18,030 nt of DNA. Origin: DATLNF01 sp046590575. Lineage in GTDB: Bacteria > Actinomycetota > Actinomycetes > BP-191. A program made the translations under genes and the position numbers. Within the stretch, counting starts at the first letter, position 1. Each line of letters starts with the position of its first letter. Under the pieces are notes generated by a model. The model did no database searches, was not told where the DNA came from, and saw only the letters and a list, made by a program, of their open reading frames with translations. The DNA lies in contig JBKJUS010000010.1 of the NCBI GenBank assembly GCA_046590575.1, forward strand, positions 1 to 18,030, in the 5' to 3' direction. Positions 13,187 through 18,030 of the stretch are shown here, in pieces.

Positions 13187-14058
13187 CTGGCCAGCGCCTC
13201 ATGCCGAAACCGCTTGAGCAGGTCGACGTCCGCTCGATGCTCCTCGACCGTTCCTGGTGTCTCCATCACCAAGGGCACGCCCCGTGTCGCGGGATGGACG
13301 AAGAGCTCACGAAACGCTTCGCTGCCGATGGAGCCGGCGCCGACCCGCTCGTGCCGGTCGCGGGCCGAGCCGACCGGGTCCTTCGAGTCGTTGGCGTGCA
13401 CCAGCCGGATCCGCCCGCGCCCGGCGACCCGGTGGATTGCGGCGAGAAACCTTCGCAGGCCTCCGGGCGCGGCGAGGTCGTGGCCGGCCGCCATGGCATG
13501 ACAGGTGTCTACGCAGACGCCGACCCTGGGGTGCCGGTCGAGCGCGTCGAGGTAAGCGCTGAGCTTCTCCGGAGTTGCCGCGAGTGAGCCTTTGGCTCCG
13601 GCGGTCAGCTCCACGAGCAGGTCCGGATCGTCGTCGTGGAGGGAGTCGAGCAGCGGCAGCAGGTGTTCACGTACCTGCCGGATCGCCGACTCGTAGCTGT
13701 GGCCGGCCACTTCGGACCCGGCGTGCACGACCACGCCACGGGCGCCCAGGGTCCGACCTCGGCGTACTGAGTGGCGCAACGAGTCGAGTGACTTCTCGAC
13801 CGTGGCCGGCGTCGGTGAGCCGAGGTTGACGAGGTAGGGAGCGTGCACGAACACCGGCAGATTGCCGTTTCGGCAGCCGTCGACGAAGGCGATGTCCTGA
13901 GCCAGATCGCCGTTCGACTGGGCCCAGCCACGGGGGTTGGACACGAACACCTGCACTGCTTCGGCGCCGACCTCGCGAGCGTAGGTCAGGCCACCGCGGG
14001 CCAGGCCGGTGCCTACGGGAACGTGCACGCCGATGAGCGAGGTCTTGCGTGGTGTCAT
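13183..14058 (-). CDS. nfo: Endonuclease IV (AP endonuclease, deoxyribonuclease IV)
   Basis: This 291-residue TIM-barrel enzyme cuts DNA 5' to abasic sites in base excision repair. All nine metal ligands of E. coli Nfo can be aligned: His72 (FVHAPY), His112 (VVHAGS), Glu150 (VELTAG), Asp184 and His187 (CVDTCHAMAAG), His221 (LVHANDSKD), Asp234 and His236 (RDRHERVGAG) and Glu266 (METPG). Length and order are normal. ATG 14058 lies 13 nt after the kinase stop with only a weak ribosome site, and the 3' end overlaps the permease start by 4 bp. It is therefore probably the middle gene of a kinase-nfo-permease transcript. Confidence 0.94.
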   Translation of the reverse strand: MTPRKTSLIGVHVPVGTGLARGGLTYAREVGAEAVQVFVSNPRGWAQSNGDLAQDIAFVDGCRNGNLPVFVHAPYLVNLGSPTPATVEKSLDSLRHSVRRGRTLGARGVVVHAGSEVAGHSYESAIRQVREHLLPLLDSLHDDDPDLLVELTAGAKGSLAATPEKLSAYLDALDRHPRVGVCVDTCHAMAAGHDLAAPGGLRRFLAAIHRVAGRGRIRLVHANDSKDPVGSARDRHERVGAGSIGSEAFRELFVHPATRGVPLVMETPGTVEEHRADVDLLKRFRHEALAR

Positions 14059-14071
14059 GAGCGACGTGGCA

Positions 14072-15940
14072 TCAGACGAGGAAGCAAGTGACGGTGCTGC
14101 CTCGGCGCACTCGAGTGCCGGGGTTCGGGTTCTGGTCGAAAACCGTGTTGCCGCGGGCGCGGCGGGTGAATGAGGCGACCAGACCAGCGTCCTTGATCAT
14201 CCGCTCGGCGGCGTCACGCTGCAGGCCGAAGAGGTTGGGTACGACGACGACGTCGGGTCCTTTGGACACGGTGATGGTGATCGTGTCGCCGCGCGCGGCC
14301 GTGCTGTCCGGCGGCAGGTCTTGGCTGATGACGCGACCCTCGGGCACGTCGTTGTCGAACACCTGCTTCACTGCGACAAGGAGACCTGCCTGCTTCAGCA
14401 CCGGCTCGGCCTCGTCGCGGTCGCGACCCACCACGTCGGGCACGGTGATCGGTTCGGCTCCCTTGCTGACGACCAGGGTCACTGCGGTGCCGGGCTTGGT
14501 GTCCTTGGCGGCGCGGGGCGCGGGGTTCTGGTCGATGACGCTGCCCGCGGGTGTCTCGCGACTGAATTCGAGCGGCGCCAGGACGACGTCGAGCCGCTGT
14601 GCGTCGAGCAGGGCTCGTGCCTGTTCCTCAGTTTTCCCGCGGACGTCCGGGATCGGCACCCGGTCCGGTCCACGCGAGATGGTCAGCGCGATCGCCGAGC
14701 CGCGGCGGTAGCGGTCGCCCGGTTCAGGGTCCTGGTCGATGACCGTGCCGCGGGGGACGACCTCGTCGAAGGGCGACGGCTCCTTGATCTTCAGCTCGAT
14801 GCCGAGCCGCTTGGCCGCGGCCTCGGCCGCCTCCTGGGTCAGTCGTTCGAAGGTAGGAGCGTCTTCGTAGCGGCCCGAGCCGAACCACCAGCCGACCGCG
14901 CCGGCTGTGCCGAGGACGAGGCCGGCGATGATGGCGAGCACGAGCGGGGTACGTCGACGCCGCTTTCGGGGCGCCGCACCCGGTGGAGTCGGTGAGCGCG
15001 GTGGAGGCGTGGCAGCCACCCGACCGAGCGACAGCACCGTCGTCGGAGCGTCCTCGAGGGAGACCACGGAGGTGTGCTGATCAGCCTCGTCACCGATCAC
15101 CGCGTGCGCCCGGCGAACGGCGGAGAGCATGGTCCGCGCGTCGGCGTAACGCTGTTCCGGCGGCCGGCGGGTCGCGGCGATGACGAGGTCGTCGACGCCG
15201 AGAGGCAGATTGGGCTGCACCGTCGACGGTGCTGGCACGTCAGCGTTGACGTGTTGGTAGGCGACATTGATCGGGATGTCGCCGGTGAAGGGCACGACAC
15301 CGGTCAGCAATTCGTAGAGGACGACGCCCGCCGAGTAGATGTCGGTGCGGGCGTCTGCGGCGCCGGTGAGCACCTGCTCGGGTGCGAGGTAGGCGACGGT
15401 CCCGATGAGCGTGCCGTCGGCCACGGTGTGATGGGTCGCCTCGATAGCCCGGGCCAGCCCGAAGTCGGCGACCTTGACCTGGCCGGCATCCGTGACAAGG
15501 ACGTTCTCCGGCTTCACGTCGCGGTGCACGATGCCCGCGTCGTGGGCGGCGGCCAGCGCGGTGAGCAGGCCTTCGGTGACACCAAGCGCCTGGCCGGGAT
15601 CCAGCCGCGTCTGCTGGCGCAGAACTTCGCGCAAGGTCCGGCCGGTGATGAGCTCCATGACGAGGTAGACCCGGCCGGCGTCCTCGCCTTGGTCGAAGAT
15701 GGCGACGACGTTGGGATGCTGCAGCCGCGCCGCGCTCCTGGCTTCGCGCCTGAAGCGCTCCACGAAAGCGTCGTCCTGGGCAAGTGAGTCGTGCATCACC
15801 TTGACGGCGACGACCCGGTCGAGCCGGATGTCGAAGGAGCGGTAGACCGTGGCCATCCCACCGCGGGCGACCCGGGCGTCGATGCGGTAGCGGCCGTCGA
15901 GCAGCTGACCGACTAGCGGGTCAGCAGTCGTCGTATCCAC
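14072..15940 (-). CDS. pknB: PASTA-domain Ser/Thr protein kinase (PknB type)
   Basis: The product is 622 residues. The cytoplasmic kinase domain covers about 17-280: glycine loop ARGGMATVY (25-33), VAVKVM with Lys47, HRDVKPENVL with catalytic Asp141, DFG at 159-161, a Thr-containing activation segment ending GTVAYLAPEQ, and DIYSAGVVLYELLTG. A juxtamembrane region ends in RKRRRR, followed by a transmembrane helix at 331-352. Four extracellular PASTA repeats follow at about 358-424, 428-493, 498-560 and 565-622, with PDVRGK, PDVVGRD and PNLFGL starts. PASTA domains bind muropeptides or lipid II, so the kinase probably links cell-wall state to growth and division. GTG 15940 is preceded by TAGACT seven bases upstream and lies 25 nt from the end of the LysM transglycosylase gene. 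Confidence 0.95.
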   Translation of the reverse strand: MDTTTADPLVGQLLDGRYRIDARVARGGMATVYRSFDIRLDRVVAVKVMHDSLAQDDAFVERFRREARSAARLQHPNVVAIFDQGEDAGRVYLVMELITGRTLREVLRQQTRLDPGQALGVTEGLLTALAAAHDAGIVHRDVKPENVLVTDAGQVKVADFGLARAIEATHHTVADGTLIGTVAYLAPEQVLTGAADARTDIYSAGVVLYELLTGVVPFTGDIPINVAYQHVNADVPAPSTVQPNLPLGVDDLVIAATRRPPEQRYADARTMLSAVRRAHAVIGDEADQHTSVVSLEDAPTTVLSLGRVAATPPPRSPTPPGAAPRKRRRRTPLVLAIIAGLVLGTAGAVGWWFGSGRYEDAPTFERLTQEAAEAAAKRLGIELKIKEPSPFDEVVPRGTVIDQDPEPGDRYRRGSAIALTISRGPDRVPIPDVRGKTEEQARALLDAQRLDVVLAPLEFSRETPAGSVIDQNPAPRAAKDTKPGTAVTLVVSKGAEPITVPDVVGRDRDEAEPVLKQAGLLVAVKQVFDNDVPEGRVISQDLPPDSTAARGDTITITVSKGPDVVVVPNLFGLQRDAAERMIKDAGLVASFTRRARGNTVFDQNPNPGTRVRRGSTVTCFLV

Positions 15941-15947
15941 GGAGGCC

Positions 15948-15953
15948 AGTCTA
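15948..15953 (-). promoter_or_regulatory. Candidate -10 element of a leaderless promoter for pknB
   Basis: TAGACT on the minus strand, 7 nt before the GTG at 15940, lies inside the 25-nt gap after the transglycosylase stop. There is no clear -35 or Shine-Dalgarno. It would give pknB-nfo-permease its own leaderless transcript in addition to readthrough. Confidence 0.45.
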
Positions 15954-15965
15954 CGTGCGGAGTTG

Positions 15966-16871
15966 CTACCGCTTGGCGAGGCGGCGCCGGATGGCGGTGA
16001 TGTTCGTGACGTAGCGCTTCGTGTCGTCGTACATGCCGCGGGTCGTCACGGACTGCAGTCCCTGGTAGTAGCCCGCGATGGCCCGGTCCGTCGTCTTGGC
16101 CACCTTGAGCAGCTGCGCGAGATAGCGCACGCCCGCCTCGACGTTGTCCTCGACGTCATAGAGGTCCAGCGATCGCTTGGCCAGGTAACGGCTCACCCAG
16201 TCGCCGGTCGTGGGCATGACCTGCATGACGCCGAGCGCGCCGACGCTCGAGACGACGTCCTGTTGCAGCCCTGACTCCTGCCAGGCCAGTGCCAGTGCGA
16301 GGTGCGGGTCGACCTTGTGCTTGCGCGCGTGGGCGAGGACCAACGCGCGGACCCGGTCACGGGGAACCGCATCGGGCACGCCCCGGCGTACGGCGGAGAC
16401 TTTCCGGATCGTCACCTTCGTCGCAGGTGGCGCGATCCGGCGGGAGCCGACGACAAGGCGCTGACCGAGGCGGACGACTTTCGAGCGCGGCAGGCCATTG
16501 CGGCGGGCGATGCCGGCCGGCGTCTGGCGGTAGCGCGTGGCGATGCCGGTGAGCGTGTCACCGCGGACCACGGTGTGCACGACTTCGACCCAACGTGGCC
16601 TCGCGACAGCCGGCTTGGTCGCGCGGACCAGCGGGATCTTCGAGACCCGCAGCGTCTTCCCGGCGACGATGAGGTTGTTTCCACCGAGACCGTTGAGCTC
16701 GCGGAGGGCCTGCACTGTCGTGCCGTGCTTGCGGGCCAGCTCCGAGAGGGTGTCTCCGCGTTGGATGCGGATGACGCCTGGAGCGGCCGCGGTCGCGACG
16801 ACGCCGAGCGCCACGGTCACCGCGAGGACAGCGAGCGGGCGGGAGAGGCGGGCGGGGAAGACGCGGGTCAT
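15966..16871 (-). CDS. LysM-domain lytic transglycosylase (SLT family), secreted
   Basis: The product is 301 residues. A signal peptide (MTRVFPARLSRPLAVLAVTV, cleavage near ATAAA at 30) precedes two LysM repeats at about 34-77 (IQRGDTLSELARKHGTTVQAL) and 98-143 (VVRGDTLTGIATRYRQTPAGI). An SLT domain covers about 175-300, with the catalytic Glu199 in LALAWQESGL, then GALGVMQVMPTTG and YYQGLQSV. LysM binds peptidoglycan glycan and SLT cleaves it to 1,6-anhydro-muropeptides. ATG 16871 has GAGG eight bases before it and begins the signal peptide; the frame runs on to 17312 but that extension is low-complexity and covers the promoter. The kinase gene follows 25 nt downstream, placing a wall hydrolase beside a wall-sensing kinase. 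Confidence 0.92.
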   Translation of the reverse strand: MTRVFPARLSRPLAVLAVTVALGVVATAAAPGVIRIQRGDTLSELARKHGTTVQALRELNGLGGNNLIVAGKTLRVSKIPLVRATKPAVARPRWVEVVHTVVRGDTLTGIATRYRQTPAGIARRNGLPRSKVVRLGQRLVVGSRRIAPPATKVTIRKVSAVRRGVPDAVPRDRVRALVLAHARKHKVDPHLALALAWQESGLQQDVVSSVGALGVMQVMPTTGDWVSRYLAKRSLDLYDVEDNVEAGVRYLAQLLKVAKTTDRAIAGYYQGLQSVTTRGMYDDTKRYVTNITAIRRRLAKR

Positions 16872-16946
16872 CGCGGGAACCTCACGGCAGGCACGGCGCT
16901 GGCGCGCGTGCGCGGGCAGGGTGCGGCCTTCCCCAGCCGCCCAGAG

Positions 16947-16976
16947 ACCGTACGACGCGTGTGACCAGAGTGACAA
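16947..16976 (-). promoter_or_regulatory. Sigma-A-like promoter of the LysM transglycosylase gene
   Basis: On the minus strand TTGTCA (16976-16971) and TACGGT (16952-16947) are separated by 18 bp and match -35 and -10 consensus well. The predicted transcript starts near 16940, giving an untranslated leader of about 70 nt. Confidence 0.6.
16960..16974 (-). promoter_or_regulatory. GTCAC-N4-GTCAC direct repeat, possible MtrA-type operator
   Basis: Two GTCAC half-sites with a 9-bp period lie between and across the -35 and spacer of the transglycosylase promoter; the second copy reads GTCACA. This resembles the GTCACA-type direct repeats reported for the actinobacterial response regulator MtrA, which controls cell-wall hydrolase genes. 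The regulator assignment is inference. Confidence 0.4.
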
Positions 16977-17009
16977 GATCAGCCTCAAGTGAACCCTGAG
17001 ACTCGAGTT

Positions 17010-17122
17010 GGGGCGTCGCCTCGCTCCTCCCCCCGCTCCGCCGGCCCGCTCGTTCCGGGGAGACTTACGCCCCAATTGGGCCGGCCCGGATGGGGCGCAA
17101 CTCTCCCCGCTCCGCCGGCCCC
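17010..17122. repeat. Noncoding repeat block with a 17-bp direct repeat and a long imperfect hairpin
   Basis: CCCCGCTCCGCCGGCCC occurs exactly at 17031-17047 and 17105-17121. Between the copies, GGGGAGACTTACGCCCC (17057-17073) and GGGGCGCAACTCTCCCC (17092-17108) form a 17-bp inverted repeat with 15 pairs and an 18-nt loop containing CCAATTGG and GGGCCGGCCC palindromes. Each direct-repeat copy follows a similar GGGGCG...CTCCCC segment, so a unit of about 30-38 bp appears duplicated. Confidence 0.7.
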
Positions 17123-17185
17123 GTCCGCCCCTGGGTCCGCGCCGTCCACAGCCGCTGGCGGACGGTGGTGGCAGCATGCGGTGGT

Positions 17186-18030
17186 ATGGGTGATGCGACG
17201 TACGTGCCGGGCGAGCGACTCTGGCGGCTGGCGTCGCTGACGCCGTTGCCTGCGGCGGCGGTACGCGGGTTCGTGCCCGACCTGCCGGTCGACATCGTCG
17301 TCGCCGACCCACGGACGCCCGACGGCGTCCGGGCTGCTGTCGCCGACGCCGACCTTGTCCTCGGCGACTTCACCGGCACGATGCCCATCGATGCCTCGGT
17401 GCTGGCCGCAGGCCCGCGGATCGCCTTCGTGCAGCAGTGCTCGGTCGGCGTGGAGCACATCGATCTCGCCGCGTGCGCAGCCGCCGGCATCCCGGTGGCC
17501 AATACGGCGGGGGCCAACGCCGTGGCGGTGGCGGAGTGGTGCGTCTTGGGCGCACTGGGTGCCCTGCGGAGCGCGGTCTGGGCGGACGCGCAGGTGCGCG
17601 CCGGTGGCTGGCCGCAGCTGGAGATGGTCGAGCGTGGGTGTCAGGATCTCGCGGGTCGCCGGGTCGGCATCATCGGTCTCGGGGCGATCGGGCTGGCCTG
17701 CGCCCGGCGCTTCGCCGCGATGGACTGCCCGGTGAGCTACTGGTCGCGCCGCCGTCGCCCCGACGGGGAGTCAGCGGGAGCCACCTATCGTGAACTGGAT
17801 GATCTGGTGCGCACCAGCGACGTCCTCGTCGTGGTCGTCGCCCGGGCGTCGGAGACGGTCGGCATCCTCGGCGCAGACCGGCTCGCGCTGCTCCCGAGGG
17901 GGGCGGTGCTGGTCAATGCGGCGCGCGGCGGCCTCGTCGATGAGACAGCGGTGATCCGCATGCTCGACGACGGCCACCTCACTGCCGTCGCTCTCGACGT
18001 CTACGACGTCGAGCCGCCGCCCGCCGACCC
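17186..18030 (+). CDS. D-isomer-specific 2-hydroxyacid dehydrogenase (3' end beyond window)
   Basis: The first 281 residues of an NAD-dependent dehydrogenase of the D-3-phosphoglycerate/D-2-hydroxyacid family are present. The substrate domain contains QQCSVGVEHIDLAACAAAGI and the ANTAGANAVAVAEW block. The Rossmann domain has GIIGLGAIG (162-169), NAARGGLVDE with catalytic Arg247 and DVYDVEPPP with Glu276. The catalytic His would fall just past the right edge. The substrate is unresolved: phosphoglycerate dehydrogenase, a D-lactate-type or a glyoxylate-reductase-type enzyme are all possible. ATG 17186 is the likely start, though its ribosome site is poor; in-frame GTG codons at 17165 and 17168 are alternatives. 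It diverges from the transglycosylase gene across the repeat block. Confidence 0.88.
   Translation, partial: MGDATYVPGERLWRLASLTPLPAAAVRGFVPDLPVDIVVADPRTPDGVRAAVADADLVLGDFTGTMPIDASVLAAGPRIAFVQQCSVGVEHIDLAACAAAGIPVANTAGANAVAVAEWCVLGALGALRSAVWADAQVRAGGWPQLEMVERGCQDLAGRRVGIIGLGAIGLACARRFAAMDCPVSYWSRRRRPDGESAGATYRELDDLVRTSDVLVVVVARASETVGILGADRLALLPRGAVLVNAARGGLVDETAVIRMLDDGHLTAVALDVYDVEPPPAD

Larger units (their letters stand above)
16872..17185. other. Gene-free 314-bp region between the divergent transglycosylase and dehydrogenase genes
   Basis: It holds the transglycosylase promoter and roughly 70-nt leader (about 16872-16976) and a block of direct and inverted repeats (17010-17122). The final 60 bp should carry the dehydrogenase start signals, although I see no clear -10/-35 there. 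No convincing protein-coding frame lies in it. Confidence 0.7.

Noticed and set aside
12021..13202. A 393-codon minus-strand frame over the permease
   Set aside because: It is Arg/Ala-rich low-complexity sequence in another frame of the EamA gene, as expected at high GC.
16872..16980. A c-di-AMP (ydaO) riboswitch before the LysM transglycosylase gene, as found for many actinobacterial wall hydrolases
   Set aside because: The roughly 70-nt leader is too short, and the conserved CCGAA, GGGGUGAAUC-like and GACAGCUAACC-like blocks are absent.
17176..17193. A five-codon frame (MRWYG) just before the dehydrogenase start, considered as a leader peptide
   Set aside because: It has no ribosome site, no following terminator hairpin and only one Trp codon; chance is sufficient.

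Overview
The window is very GC-rich, densely packed chromosomal DNA. GTG and TTG starts are common, and several genes have a TAnnnT hexamer 6-8 nt before the start codon, as in leaderless transcripts. A PASTA-domain Ser/Thr kinase, a class II DAHP synthase and a zinc-ribbon cyclase/ATPase are also present. Together these point to a high-GC actinomycete (Actinomycetota); the order cannot be settled from the sequence. I see no tRNA, rRNA, CRISPR, IS element or phage gene, so this reads as housekeeping chromosome rather than an island.

Left block (1-3831, minus strand): an apparent operon DUF1028 -> glpK -> zinc-ribbon class III nucleotidyl cyclase with an AAA ATPase (cut by the left edge). DUF1028 and glpK share an ATGA overlap. 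The cyclase frame follows the glpK TAG in the same frame with no ordinary start codon. Next is a secreted coiled-coil protein with an RlpA-like double-psi barrel (3887-4963, minus).

Central metabolic block: a lipoprotein cupredoxin, a 6-phosphofructokinase with both residues typical of the pyrophosphate-dependent enzyme, and a class II DAHP synthase (5095-7984, plus). Convergent with this lies a sigma-70-like protein fused to a transmembrane helix and an extracytoplasmic domain (7974-9248, minus). A threonine aldolase (plus) then meets a class I-beta DAHP synthase, aroF (minus), at a shared CTAG. Upstream of aroF is a candidate attenuator: a leaderless 24-codon leader peptide with adjacent Phe and Tyr codons, a hairpin over its stop codon, and a strong terminator-like hairpin just before the aroF ribosome binding site. 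So both classes of the first shikimate-pathway enzyme lie within 5 kb.

Right block: a molybdopterin-dependent sulfite-oxidase-like protein (plus). Then, reading leftward on the minus strand, come a LysM/SLT lytic transglycosylase, a PASTA Ser/Thr kinase, endonuclease IV and an EamA-family transporter, the last three tightly spaced or overlapping. The transglycosylase has a good promoter carrying a GTCAC-N4-GTCAC direct repeat. Beyond it is a noncoding stretch with direct and inverted repeats, then the 5' part of a D-2-hydroxyacid dehydrogenase (plus) cut by the right edge.

The observations most worth a second look are the aroF leader/attenuator, the membrane-tethered sigma-like protein, and the cyclase that lacks a start codon behind an in-frame TAG of glpK. 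I cannot claim a wholly new multi-gene system.
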